A DNA stretch of 64,000 nt from Climacium dendroides (GCA_950106755.1 OX467086.1:12790001-12854000); one strand, 5' to 3'. Counted from the first letter of the stretch, positions 1 to 11,996 are shown. Made by a program: numbers and translations. Notes: a model not told the origin generated them from the sequence alone.

Positions 1-1829
1 CCCATCTTGGTTGTCATTTGCGTTGTTGTTGTCTTTTTAAACTGACACATGGAGCTTCACTATTTATTTGTAGTGAAATGTTTGCAGTGGGTAAGAGTAC
101 CGTGTAAAAAAAAATTTTAAAAAGTTGTCCATGCCATCAACAATACATTGGAACATGAATTGTCTTGCAATACTTGTATGAAATCCAACAGAAATTCTTC
201 AACCTATGCGGGTTGCTTGCAGTAGTAGGAGAAATTGACGACACACATATTTTCATTTCAAAACCAGCACATGTTCCAGCAAACTACTTCTACTTTAACT
301 TCTAAAGGACCTTGTCCCTTTGGGGGACAAATTGGATTTCGGGCAGGTACCTACGGGCTGAAATTTTGTCATAATTTTTTGAAACTTTTTTCGAGGATAT
401 AAAAACTAATGATCTTTGTAGGAATATAATTTTTTTCACATTCAGTGCCCAGAAACAAAAGTTATGACCAAATAAGCTCAAAACAGGGGATAGGGGGCAG
501 TTCGGGCAGCAAAAAAAATTTGCAAAATTTTGAATTTTTTTTTTGAATTTTTTCCCTTGTAGATTATATTTTTTTTTACATGTAAAGCTTTGATTCATTC
601 CATTTGAACTTATTATGAGAAAGTTATGGACAATCTAGTTTTTTGGGCAAGTAGAGCATCTTCTTAAAAAAATAACTTATAGAATTCATTTCTGATTGCA
701 ATTTTTACAAATTTTCTAAAGAACAAAATATTATATGATTTTGTTTTCTTGCTAGAAAAATCTCACCATTGGGATTAGTGCATTTTAATTCCATCTTAAA
801 GATATTAATAGTTTAAATTTTCCTTCTTTCTCATACCTACTTCTACTTAACAATTTTTTAAAGCATGAAAATTAAGTTTTTTTTTGAAATTTTTTTCCCC
901 TAAACTCTCAACTCAATTTCACACAATAAGGATTTAAAGCTTAAAACTCTGTAGTGCAAAAAATTTAAGTTAAAAAAGTTCAAAGTCAAAAAATCTAGTC
1001 TCGCAAGGTGATGAAAAAATTGTTTTTTCACTTTAAACGCAGATATTTTTAATCTATGTGGTCAAAAATTTTGAAAATTTTTCCACACATTTTCATACTA
1101 GTAAGGTATAAGATCCTATGGTTGGATGTGCAGAAAAAATAATTTTCAAATTTTTTTACTCTTTGCTACATAAATGGCAATTTTGAGTGTTTTTTGGCAG
1201 AAATAAGGCCTTGGTCCTTTAGGGGTTAAGTCTGGCAAGTACACTATCAACTACCAAGTAGTTGTAGACAATGACAAGCGCTTTTACGAACGACTCACAC
1301 ATATTGTGGTGCTCCACTTTGTATGATTTGGATATGCGAAATTCTTTTGGTTCTTGAACAAGATTCAATGCAAGGTTTCACAAGTTACCTAATTGGTGAC
1401 TTGGGCTGCCCCCTCCTTCTGTGGCTCATGGTCCCACATCGAGGAGGTCACCACTTGTCTATTGCAAAAGGCCTCTTCAACAAGAAGTTCAAGAGGGGTC
1501 GAAGCGTAGTTGAAAATGCATTCGGATTTTTGAAACAAACATTCAAGGAGTTGCTTACAAAATCTAACTTGCGTGTTTCATTTCTACCTAATGTTATTGT
1601 AGCATGTGCCATTCTATACAACATTTTTCTTGGGTAGTTACACAACAAAGTTGAAAATTTGCTTCAAATTCTGAGGACTGAGGAACTAGAAGGGGAAGTA
1701 TTGGATAACAATGTAGGTCCTCAGGAGGGCGGAGGTCCCCAAGAAGGTGAAGATAAAGTGCAGGACATGGACGTTCTAGATACAACTTTGGACAAGCAAA
1801 ATGCACTTGGACTTTGGTTGACCACTTGA
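1..1829 (+). pseudogene. PIF/Harbinger transposase (DDE_Tnp_4) remnant, interrupted
   Basis: This is a decayed plant Harbinger-type transposase, cut by the window start. Part one (1-298) reads as LTHGASLF, FAVGKSTV and the catalytic-region stretch GEIDDTHIFISKP. A 927-bp TTAA-flanked element then interrupts it. After 1226 the reading resumes as SGKYTINYQVVVDNDKRF. Frameshifts near 1285-1360 separate a CSTLYDLDMRNS-like piece from the longest open piece (1323-1637). That piece contains LIGDLGCPLLLWLMVPH and KRGRSVVENAFGFLKQTF, which match the C-terminal half of plant Harbinger transposases. A TAG at 1635 precedes an acidic tail that runs in frame to TGA at 1827. Nonsense codons and frameshifts make it non-functional. 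The family assignment rests on remembered motifs and is quite secure. Confidence 0.85.
299..1225. mobile_element. TTAA-flanked piggyBac-like MITE, copy 1 (927 bp)
   Basis: The element is flanked by TTAA at 295-298 and 1226-1229. The right end (read inward) begins CCCCTAAAGGACCAAGG; the left end is CTTCTAAAGGACCTTG. Just inside the left end is a subterminal palindrome of the form TTGTCCC..GGGACAA. The interior is AT-rich and contains no ORF related to a transposase. The host Harbinger transposase reads through in one frame if one TTAA and the element are skipped. This shows that the element and a TTAA duplication arrived together. TTAA duplication plus TIRs starting CCC is the piggyBac signature, and no transposase is present here. 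Confidence 0.85.
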
Positions 1830-2311
1830 CGCCAACATTACTAGTAATGCTTGAGGTTTGTTTCATTTTTTCATGTACTACCTTTGTATGTGCTATGCAT
1901 ATACAAATATGAAGAAGAAGACAGTACTTAAGAGCTCTTTATGAACTAAATTCATGAATGCTAAAGATTGTGTTGTCCTATACTAATTTTTATGTTTTTC
2001 ATTTTCATTTTTTTTGGTTTTATATATGAATTTCTAATAACATTCACAATTGTTTTGTTTTTCTTTTTCAATGTTGTTCACTAATGAAAGATGAAGTCTA
2101 ATACTTCTTTGTCTATAAAATGCAGAAAACTAGAAGAACTTGCAGTCACTCCTTATCATTAGAGACAACAAAGAAGACATTATAGTCCTCAATCAATATT
2201 GTTATATTTTGGATATGTAGGAATAAAGGCAGGAGGTAGCACTTTGGAACTACTGGCCAATATTGTAGGAAGTAGATTGTGGTCCTTAGTGTCAGTGGTA
2301 GCTTTCTCTCC

Positions 2312-3440
2312 TTATTTATCTTCAGCCCCTACTATGAGATTGTAGCTCATTGTTTGATATTGGAAGTTAAGATTTGGAAAAGAAGTTGGTATAGAGGCTA
2401 CCATTGGGACACTTGTATAGAGTAGCATGGGTGTTGTTATGTCGTCCCTAACTGCCATTTGTAGCATATGTGGGACAACATGACTAGTGCTCATTAGCAA
2501 GCTCTTACTCAAGATATCCGATAAATTGGCTAGGCAGTTCACCATCTCTCCTTGCTTCAAAATGAAAAGTCTTACATTTTCATTTGCTGCCATTGCATGA
2601 TTATAAATTCTCCGATCTTTTTTCTTGTGATATGCCATTTGCTTACTAAAAAACTTCAATTCCACCTTGATTTTTGAATGTTCCAAATCACAGTTTGATT
2701 CCGTTGTGTCTATGACAACTCCTAACATGACAACTCTTGTTGTTTTAGTCGCCTTTGCAATTACAGTATAACCAAATGCACTTTTTCAATGGATGTCGGT
2801 ATTCCTTGGACGCCGCTTTAGTGAGAATGAAGATGTATCCGAAGAGTTGATGACATGAGGACTGACACCTAGTGGTAGACCTTGGCGAGGCTTCAAACTC
2901 GGTGTCCTTGTGAGCTTTAAAAGAACTAGTCCACATGATGGTGTAGAAGATGTCATATGGGAAGATCAAGGAGGTGTGTTATCTGATGACGGTTCCATGG
3001 TGTGTGATAAAATGAAATTCGTAGGGTCTTTCGTGTTTGGTTCACTTCGATCTTCATTACCTTCTCGCGCTTGATTGTCTTGAGTTGTATAATTGGTATC
3101 ATTTGGAGTTAGTAGATCACAGAGAGAAGTGATCAGTCCCAGTAGTCGGGTAATCTCTTCGTTCTACTTAAATAATCAACAATGTGTTTATAGTCTAGTA
3201 TGAGCTGATTCCACTTTATTTTGCAAGTTTGAGTAGCTGGCGCGCATAACTTTCTGCAAAATTCAAATCCACTTTGTATTGTTAGGAGTCATGAGGTCCC
3301 TACCATTGATAGTGTCCAAGTTCTCAAGAAACATTTCGTGCTTTGCAGAGATGAGGATAAGGATTTCTTATTGTATCTAGTTTGGGCCGCGGTCCTTTCT
3401 AGCACAATTGGATTGGTTGTTGTTGCCATTTTGGATGTTG
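2312..3440 (-). pseudogene. PIF/Harbinger ORF1 (Myb/SANT-like) remnant
   Basis: This is the partner ORF of the Harbinger element, convergent with the transposase. The open 3' part (2312-2728) reads FFSKQMAYHKKKDRRIYN and then a C-terminal tail. Upstream, 3129-3235 translates as KWNQLILDYKHIVDYL followed by LPDYWD and a stop. This is typical of the trihelix/Myb-SANT DNA-binding domain of plant Harbinger ORF1 proteins. Nearer the 5' end, frames give HEMFLENLDTINGRDLMTPN. Several stops and frame changes break it. In intact elements this protein is needed together with the transposase for mobility. The family call is from recognition of the conserved KWN..DYK..YW pattern. Confidence 0.7.
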
Positions 3441-4995
3441 ATTGCTACCAGGCAAGCACTACTTGGAGCGCCACGATTGATGAACATGGGCCAATTGTAT
3501 TGAAAACTTAGAATCTAAGAAGCTCTTGTTCATGTAAGCAATGGTCCATGTTATTGAAAATAACTTGCATTTCACGTAGGACTAATTGTAAATTTGACTT
3601 CTTCTATACAAGTGTATTGAAACATGAGCGACTCTACATACAAAACAAACAAGGAAGTCGGCAAGAAGAACAAACAGAGGTAATGTATAGACTAGTAACT
3701 ATAATGGATAAATTCAAGCGGACATATTCTTATTTAGACAACGGAGTGTGTCTATAGTGTGCAAGTCTTTTGTCAAATAAGTTTTTATAAGTATGACAAT
3801 AGTGACTACGGCATTGGATGAGATACAAGGTATAAGTTAGGTTGAATGCATTGAGTTGCATGATCTACTAGTCCTCTATTCTTTAAACTACATACATGCA
3901 AAATGGTTGAAATATATATAAGAAGACATCCAATACAAGTATACAACTATATATAGCACATGTGGAAGTCAACAATACAGGAAGTGAAGGCTCATGTCTA
4001 TGAATGCATCTTGAAGGATCTTTAGGAACTATAGCATTTGAAACTAAGTATTTTTGTGCATGTCTACAAAGTAGGAGAAATGGAGGCGATTGATAAATCA
4101 AATTTACTTGTTATGCAAAAAAGTTCTAAAATTCTATTGTATATATTACATTGCAAAGAAATTGAGTGTGTGAGTGCAGAATGTATTCACTGACAACTAG
4201 CATTGTTGTAGGATGGAGTGGGGTGCTATATATATATAAACTTCAAGTCGGTTTTCCATGATAAGGTTTTGATGCAATCTTAGAGAGAACCACCACCCAC
4301 CCTCGGAGAAAAAGTTGGAAGTTCATTATTAGTAAAGAATGGAACATGCAAATATGAGCACTTGCATGGAAAAAAAAGAAAATGAAGTCTAAACATCTTT
4401 GAAAAAGTTTGCATGGCAATGGAAGCACGACCTAGAAGAACTGAAATTAACAAAACATAAGGGTACAAAAATTTCAACAGTTTTGAAGTGCATGCTCTAG
4501 TACATTGTAGTCCTAGTAGTTAGTAGCCAACACTATAATATCTTTTAGCTACAAATAAATTCTAAGAATAAAAAAATCATAGCATTATAATAGAAAGGCG
4601 TGAAAATTGCGGAATGCAAACTTCCAATTCCAAGTACCTCATGAGAGAGACGACGAAAGCAGATCCAATAGTGAAGAAGAGGGGAGGGGGAGACAATCAT
4701 ACTTGAAGAGTTCCAGAGGTTGTCAATGGAAGCACAATTCAAGTAAATCGGAAAACAGCAAATTCCATATTTATTTTCCATCGTTGTTGCCTCCTTGTCT
4801 TCCTTCATTCTTTCCTTGCGTCCATTTTTGGTGAAGTGCAACTAGAAGTCGAGGCAAGAAGTTTGGCGAAACTTGCGATAGCGATTTTTGGTAATTCAGC
4901 TTTGCAATGGCAACTACAAAACACCGCACATACACCGCCAAAATCTTCTCAAATGTTCAGTTTTGGTAGATTGGTTAAACATATAATAGCAACTC
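3441..4995. other. AT-rich sequence, no gene seen
   Basis: This is probably the remainder of the Harbinger element plus flanking sequence. Short open stretches on both strands lack any recognisable domain or codon bias. I could not identify the outer TIR of the Harbinger element. Confidence 0.4.
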
Positions 4996-4999
4996 TTAA

Positions 5000-5970
5000 C
5001 CCCTAAACGTCAGAGGTCCAACCAGGCTTAAAAACTGCCTTCCTTTGCAAGTCTGAAAAGTTAAAATTAGAGTAAGGTATGAAGATCTCAACCGTACAAT
5101 AATTGTGGTGTGCATGTTGTAGATGGTGTGGAACAAATTTGGGGTCATTTGACCGTATAGATTGAAAGATTATAATGTTTTAGTGTTGAAAAAAGGTGTT
5201 GAAATTTTCTTAAAAACACATTTGGAGGTGAAATTCGATTTCTAAACCTACTCAAATGAAAAAAACTTAAACTAAAAAGTGATTCAAAACCAGAGTATAT
5301 ACAATTTGATGAAAAAAATATCATTCAAATGAATCATTGTGTCTGCAAAATGGATTTGAAATGTTAGAAAACAGTGAAAAAAGTAACAATAGATCACATC
5401 TATGACTGAACCTCCTTCTACTAAAATGATTCTCAGTCACTCATAACTTCTTGGATTTCTATGAAATTTTAACCACACAAACTAGACGATTATGCGCAAC
5501 TTCTACAACAAGTTTTATTGGATTTGGACATTCTATGAAGAAGTTATAGGCCGCCGAAGTTCACTGGAATTCACCAATGTCTGGATTTTGAACTTTGAAT
5601 TGCTCCCAATCATTTGAAACAACTCGGATTGACATGAAAACTTTACCACAATAATTATACTTCAGTAGAAACAAAACCCAACAAATTTTTATTGAAAACA
5701 AACATTAGATTACAAAGATACAAGCCCCCAAAGTTGCAGCCATCAAATGCAGTTTGGTGAGCTCAAATTGAACCTGTGAGCTTCGATTGGCTCCCAAAAC
5801 TATTGTACATCTTGAATTGATCTGAAAATTTTATCACACAAACTAGACTAGTATGCGCAACTTCTCCAACAAGTTTTATTGAATTTGGACATTGGATGCA
5901 AAAGTTACGGCCCTTTGAATTTGACTTTTAGATTATGAGGACGTTTTTCGTCCCCTGTGACGTTCAAGGG
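5000..5970. mobile_element. TTAA-flanked element, subfamily 2 (971 bp)
   Basis: It is flanked by TTAA at 4996-4999 and 5971-5974. The left end begins CCCCTAAACGTCAGAGG. The right end read inward is CCCTTGAACGTCACAGG, so the TIRs share CC..T.AACGTCA.AGG. The interior differs from copy 1 and contains internal repeats such as CAACAAGTTTTATTG followed by a TTTGGACAT motif, present twice. There is no coding capacity. Confidence 0.75.
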
Positions 5971-5974
5971 TTAA

Positions 5975-7146
5975 AGCTGAAATTATAGGAAGTCAATGAA
6001 ACCCTTTTCAGACCAAAGCCTCCACGTAGGTTCGGGGTGTAAGTGTGAACAAGGAAGTTTTAACACCCACCAACCACCGCTCTCCCATCTTGCCTAACGC
6101 CAAGTGAGAACACACCTTTAGCTACTGAAAATTTTAAGTAGCAATGCAGCGCAGTTCTGTGAACAGTGCTCGATTGCCTGGTGGGCGCCTTGTTATCCAC
6201 CTTGGTGGCCAAACCTCAGCCTGCCACGAATCGTAGATTGGATGTGACCTGGGGAGCGGCGCCTTATTACGCTTTCTCTTCGTTGTGGGGGCGGGCTGAC
6301 TCAAGCTCCGGGAGAGCTTGTGGTTGATTGCAAACGTGAAGATTTGCAAGGAGAGGTGAAAATTCTGCCAACAAGACCAAGAAATTTGGGGGTTAGGGCT
6401 TGACTTCAGAGTTTGGGAGATTCAAGGTGCGTCCCTTTCATTCGGTTTTTCTATGTGGATTTGAGGTCTCTGTGTGTCGACGCAGCTGTGAATTTGAGTT
6501 TCGGTACTCGCGCATGACGTTTCAAGTGGCGAAGTCTTGCACTCCTCGTATGTTTTTTCTGAGAATTTGGTGCTCTCTTGTCTTTCGGATTATATCACAA
6601 TTTCTTTTGAGTAACCTTTCTTTGAGCTACATTTGAATAGAAAGGGTAATTCGCTTCCGTCGTAAAGCTCAGTAACTTATTAGAATGGACACATTGTGAG
6701 AGTTTGCTTTAGATTTTACGGTTGGAGAATTTTCTAGAGGGGTAATTGTCTGTAGGTAGTTGTCAGAGGTGGGAATTATTCGCTCAGAGATGGAATGGCT
6801 CATTCAAACCCTAATTAGGATTTCAGTTAGGTTAGTGATTTCGCAATGTGTAAGAAGCATAACGAACTTAATGTTGATCTCTTCAATTTTGATCTCTTCA
6901 AAATGTCTACGATGCCGAAAACGAGGATAGCCTTGAACCTTTTCGAACTTTGGTTTTGCCAGAGACTTGCGCTTTGTAGCGTTGAGTATGTAAGTGTTTG
7001 CATTTTGTGAATGTTAAGGTGTGTTGCTGTATCAACTACTCTGTCGGTCTTGGTTCTATTGTCGCGCTTTCAAAATTTTCATTGCCCTCGAATTTGAATG
7101 GTATTAGATTATCTTTTGCTGTTAGTTGTGTCACCGTTGACTCAAT
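5975..7146. other. Possible relic promoter/5' exon upstream of duplicated intron
   Basis: Base composition becomes richer in GC near 6060-6500. A transcript-like start region is followed by a donor-like AAG/GTGCGT at about 6426. Downstream, at about 7118, GTTAGT matches the first bases of intron 1 of the M50 gene. This could be the promoter and first exon of an older copy of that gene, but no convincing coding exon is seen. Confidence 0.3.
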
Positions 7147-7703
7147 GCCATTTGTGTGTGCATTGATCGGAGATTCTGTTGATATTCTCCTCAGTAAAGT
7201 CCTAGATAAATTGTCAATTGGATTGCATGCTTGTTCAAGGTAGGGAGCTAACTCGCGTGGTTTTCAGTAGTTTCTCTAATAAGAATGGAATTCTTTCTGA
7301 ATATGGTTCTCGTCCTCATTTTGAAGAGGTTTCCGATGCCCTAAATTAGGTCTAATGTGGATAATGTATGAATACGTTGTGAATTTTCAATGTTCGACTC
7401 TCAGGGTGAGTTCAACTGAGGGTATGTTTTAGCGTTGGAGCTCTTGCACAATTGTCATTCAATAAATTCTAAATACGCACTGACCTAATGTGACACATAG
7501 TCTCTAATGAGAAAGGATTCAGTACTTCATTCTTGAATTGATCGACGTTCTTGTAATATTCCCCTCAATCAATTTAGTAGACGAATTAAGGTAGTTTCCA
7601 TTAGTAGATGAATCGAGGTAGTATTCTTTCTTTGAGGTGAAATTCATGCCAGTGTCGTTAATGGGTAAACCTGTAATTCTGATTACAGGATAGAAGGATC
7701 ACA
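7147..7703. repeat. Duplicated copy of M50-gene intron 1 (copy A)
   Basis: About 555 bp is nearly identical to 9001-9558, starting GCCATTTGTGTGTGCATTG. It ends just beyond the intron acceptor, with ..GATTACAG and the first bases of exon 2. The spacing between the copies is about 1.85 kb. The promoter, 5' UTR and exon 1 of the M50 gene lie between them. Confidence 0.9.
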
Positions 7704-7706
7704 TTT

Positions 7707-7743
7707 ATATTGAAGACCCCCCCCCCCCCCCCGGCTTCAATAT
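7707..7743. repeat. 16-C homopolymer inside a 9-bp inverted repeat
   Basis: A run of 16 C (7717-7732) is bracketed by perfect 9-bp inverted arms, ATATTGAAG and CTTCAATAT. It lies immediately after the broken end of duplicated copy A. Confidence 0.8.
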
Positions 7744-7774
7744 CCACTCAAAAGAGAGCCATGAGCATCGAACC

Positions 7775-8860
7775 CTCAATTACTCAATTGTGCACAAATT
7801 AAACTACCACTCTGGCCGCTAGGTCCTAGGCGCAGACTCCAAAATCCTCCCTTCGTTGTTTTTTTCCTTCTCGCACCTCTCCTTCTCACAGTGCAACTCT
7901 CTCTTGGCGCAGATTTCGCAGCTTCTTCTCGGCGCAGCGCAGAGGAACTCTCTTCCGGCACGGCACAGGTCTCTCCAGGCTATCCTCTCTCCCATCGTTA
8001 GCACGTTGTTCTGTCCCTTTAATCTGTTCTGGATCCAAGAGCTTTTGTATTTCTAGGGTTTGTTTTGGCTCTGGTATTTTTCTGGAGTTTCCGATGAGGA
8101 GGTCGATTTCTTTTGTTTGAGAAGCGATTGTTTGAAGCTTGATTTGGAAGCTTGTCGAATAGCTATCTTTTTGTACTGTTTCGCGTTGTTTCCGTGAGTT
8201 TTTAGGGTTCGTCTGTCTTCGTTTGTGCGATTTGAAAAGCAATTGATGCTTGTTGCTTCGTTTGTGTGCTTGTGTCTGTTATTCGATGTCTTGTTGTGGC
8301 CCTGAATCATTGATATACAGAGGAAAAAGAATGAATAAGATAGAGACCCCAGGAGATTGCTCGACCTCTTGTCGGAAACCAGTTTTTTGGTCCCGTTGTT
8401 ATCTGAAGGCAACACTTAAAACGTAGTTGGTTAAGCAGTTGCGATTTAGGTTTCGTCTGGTGAGAAATGGTGTTGCGAGTGTTCGTATTGTTTCTTCGAT
8501 ACCGAAAGCTTCATACTGTTGTTTGTTGAAACCCAAATAATAATTTTAGTGCCTTGCTGCCTGCAAACTGATACTTCTGAATCCTGAATATTGAGAATTA
8601 GGAGATCTGTAATGGCTTGTTAGAAGGACATTGTTCATTGTTTTACATGTGACTGGTGTACTCTCATGTGGATTTGTTTTTTCATTGTATTAAAAAAAGA
8701 TACGTGTACTTACTGATCGGGGTTTTTTCAATTGATTTTGATTTATCAGAATTTTGGACACGCAAAAGACTATCCACTCAAAAGAGTCATTATCGCCTCC
8801 ATAGTTTCAGTCCCGAGCTCTGCATCCCGATTTCCAATTGTTCTTTGCAGGCCTTCCACC
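7775..8860 (+). promoter_or_regulatory. Probable promoter and 5' UTR (with intron) of the M50 protease gene
   Basis: This is a GC-richer, pyrimidine-rich stretch (CTCTCTCTTGG, CTTCTTCTCGG) followed by T-rich intron-like sequence. It ends in TTCTTTGCAG at 8841-8850, ten bases before the start codon. I read it as a leader with at least one intron. The donor was not fixed. A 16-nt string, TATCCACTCAAAAGAG, occurs at both 7741 and 8771. Confidence 0.5.
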
Positions 8861-10966
8861 ATGGCGGCTGCTTGTGGAACCGCTCTCACGGGCACCAGCT
8901 TGGAGTCCAATCTGGCGTCGTGGTTCCTTCCTTGTACTGCTAGGCTCTTGTCGTCGCCCTCCTGCGGACTCAACAATTTCCGTTGTCTCAATGTTAGTGA
9001 GCCATTTGTGTGTGCATTGATCGGAGATTCTGTTGATATTCTCCTCAGTAAAGTCCTAGATAAATTGCCAAGTGGATTGCATGCTTGTTGAAGGTAGGGA
9101 ACCAACTCGCGTGGTTTTCAGTGGTTTCTCTAATAAGAATGGAATTCTTTCTGAATGTGGATCTTGTCCTCATTTTGAAGAGGATTCCGATGCCCTAAAT
9201 TAGGTCTAATGTGGATAATGTATGAATACGTTGTGAATTTTCAGTGTTCGACTCTCAGGGTGAGTTCAACTGAGGGTGTGTTTTAGCGCTGGAGCTCTTG
9301 CACAATTGTCATATTCGATAAATTCTAAATACGTACTGACCTAATGCGACATACAGTCTCTAACGAGAAATGATTCAGTACTTCATTCTTGAATTGATCG
9401 ACGTTCTTGTAATATTCCCCTCAATCAATTTAGTAGACGGATTAAGGTAGTTTCCATTAGTAGATGAATCGAGGTAGTATTCTTTCTGTGAGGTGAAATT
9501 CATGCCAGTGTCGTTAATGGGTAAACCTGTAATTCTGATTACAGGATAGAAGATTCACAAAGCATCCTGCAGGTGCTACAAGACGCTCTTTTTCTCCATC
9601 TTCAAGTCATCATAGTAGGGGATTTTCTCGAGTAAGAAGAAACTTTTGGTTGCGGACATTTGAGACGTCAAGTAAACGGGCATTGCGAGATGATACTCCA
9701 GCAGAGGTCGTACCAGCTGAAGATGAAGAGGATTTCACTGAAGAAGAAGATGCCACCCTTGAAGAATCCACATCTTTCGCATCATCAACTGAAGACTTCC
9801 GAAACCAAGCTTGGAATCATAAGTATTTACTTGCGCTTGCTGGATTACCCGGAATTTTTTCAGGGTTGGAGGGCTCAGGATCTGTAATACAATCAATAGC
9901 AGTGTTGGCAGCCGTCATCTCAGTGCACGAAGCCGGCCATTTCTTAGCAGCCAGGCTTCAAGGGATACATGTAACCAAATTTGCTATCGGGTTTGGACCG
10001 ACCCTTGCAAAGTACCAGGGCAAAGAAGTGGAGTATTCCTTGAGGGCTATTCCTCTAGGAGGCTATGTAGCATTTCCAGACGACGATCCAAATTCGGGAT
10101 TCCAACCAGATGACCCAGACTTGCTGAAGAATCGAGGAATCCCTGCTCGTGCCCTTGTCATATCAGCTGGTGTGATTGCCAACATCATTTTTGCATACTC
10201 GGTACTGTTTGGGCAAGTGCTTACCGTTGGTTTAGTGGAGCAGGAGTATCTGCCTGGGGTAATCATTCCAGAAATCATCGCCAAGTCTGCTGCATCTCGA
10301 GGCGGACTTGAGGCTGGAGATGTGGTGTTATCAGTAGGCGGGCAAACTCTCGATAAGAATGTGGGTGCAGTTTTCGAGCTTGTGGATACCATCAAGGACA
10401 ATCCAGGGAGGTCCCTTGATTTTGAGGTTCGTCGTGCAGGATTTCCCGACCTTTTAAACATTAAAATTACTCCTGATCTGGCCTATGATGGAGCCGGCAA
10501 AATTGGAGTACAGCTCTCAACAAATGCAAGTCTGCACAGAGTGAAGGCCAACAACCTCGGCGAGGCCGTCGCAAAATCATCCAAGGAGTTCATGAGGCTC
10601 ACAACCACTGTGACAGAAGGGCTGAAACAAGTATTCTTCAATTTTGCACAGACTGCAGACAAGCTCTCGGGGCCGGTGGCAATTGTGGCAGTGGGTGCAG
10701 AAGTGGCACGCTCTGATATTGCAGGGCTTTTCCAGTTTGCTGCAATTGTGAACATTAACCTCGCGGTTGTAAATGTGCTCCCTCTTCCGGCTTTGGATGG
10801 CGGCTATTTGTTTCTCATTGCGCTCGAGGCTCTAAGGGGGAAGAAGCTCCCAGAAGGCGTGGAAAAAGGGATCATGTCGTCGGGGATTCTACTCTTGCTT
10901 GCGTTTGGTGTAGTGCTCATGGTGCGTGACACGCTCAATCTAGGGATAGTGCAGCAATTGCTGTAG
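8861..10966 (+). CDS. ARASP: Plastid S2P-type zinc metalloprotease (M50, RseP/ARASP-like)
   Basis: The CDS joins 8861-8992 and 9545-10966, giving 517 aa. The ATG sits in a strong context (CCACCATGGCGG), 10 bp after a probable 5'-UTR intron acceptor at 8850. Exon 1 (44 aa) is rich in Ser and Ala with few acidic residues, as in chloroplast transit peptides. Intron 1 uses GTTAGT and TTACAG, and both junctions are phase 0. An acidic linker follows. The zinc-binding HEAGH lies at residues 172-176 in a membrane helix, followed by IGFGP and the YSLRAIPLGGYVAFPDD block. A PDZ domain occupies about 240-320. NVLPLPALDGG (454-464) supplies the second metal ligand, and a C-terminal membrane helix follows. 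Such proteases cleave membrane proteins within the bilayer. In plants ARASP is a thylakoid or envelope protein needed for chloroplast development. The two catalytic motifs make the call secure. Confidence 0.93.
9001..9558. repeat. M50-gene intron 1, copy B of a direct duplication
   Basis: This is the in-gene partner of 7147-7703. It differs by scattered substitutions and lacks about 27 bp that copy A has just after GTTAGT. It serves as the functional intron between exons 1 and 2. Confidence 0.9.
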
Positions 10967-11996
10967 GTGTATCAATATGCAATGCCGAAATGGCTCCCAA
11001 ACTAGACTTGTACAACACTATTACTTTACCTGCTTAGGGTTGTAAATTTGTAATTTTATACCCATTCTATCAATAGGGAAAGTCTCAATTTGGTTGCCTC
11101 CAAACCAGCCGTGTGGCTATATTATGCATTTATATCACCTCTTTGGGTGTTGAAGGTGTCTTTTCTTGATGTTGATGCTAATGTTGGGTGCTACCGTACT
11201 AATTGTTTTCCGCAGAAACTTTGCTTGCTTTTTTACCATGCGACTTTTTTGCATCATGAACTTCATGAATTTGCGTACCTGACCAGCTGCCCAGACTTTG
11301 TGTAGCCAGCTGGTCATTGCTTATTCCATTGCTGTGGTGTCGACATGGATTGCTCTGGTGTGCCAACACGAGCTCTGGTGGAAATTTTGCTCTAATCTGG
11401 GGTCTAAATTTTGTTCCGTAAGTGCTTGCGAATGCATTAGATTGTTGCGTTTGTTTCACTCTTGTGCTTTGGAGAGAATTGGGGTCAGTGGTGAATGCTT
11501 TCTGGGGCCTCTTCACTGTATAGAGGGAGGTCTTGTTCCTGCAGTTTTGCGGAGTTCTTCTGTAAGTAATGCTGAAGCTCAGACACTCAGCGACTTTGTT
11601 ACGATCTTTCTTGGATGGAGTAAGTGGTGTCAGACTGTGTCAAGATTCTCTTCCTTCTGAGCCCTGCACGATTCTTATTCCCCAAATTCCAGCTATCATG
11701 CAAGGATGTGAGAACCCTAGACTTCTACTGCGAGATTTCACTCATTTATTTCCATTGTAGCTCTCTTATGTGTTTGGGTAATCGTGTTTTAGCGGTCAAT
11801 TAGACACCCCGAACAACTTAGAAACCGTAGAAGAATTCATGAACCCCCCTTCAAAACTCAAAATTGCTTTGCCTAGCTAGTTTACCATTGCATGACCTCT
11901 ATTGACATGACTTGAACATTGCAATGCTTGATTGATACCAGGTGCGCTTCACATCGGCGATTGTGAGCTTCTAATTAATTTTAGTGCACTTCAAAG
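10967..11996. other. M50 3' UTR and 5' region of the 76-aa gene
   Basis: After the stop codon the sequence becomes T-rich, with a likely polyadenylation zone near 11040-11090. From about 11280 onward it is probably promoter and leader of the next gene. A GATACCAG acceptor-like site at about 11941 suggests a 5'-UTR intron. No protein-coding exon is convincing. Confidence 0.4.

Noticed and set aside
6134..6349. Open minus-strand stretch of 71 codons
   Set aside because: It lies in a GC-richer leader-like region; no domain, no codon bias, and no neighbouring exon supports it.
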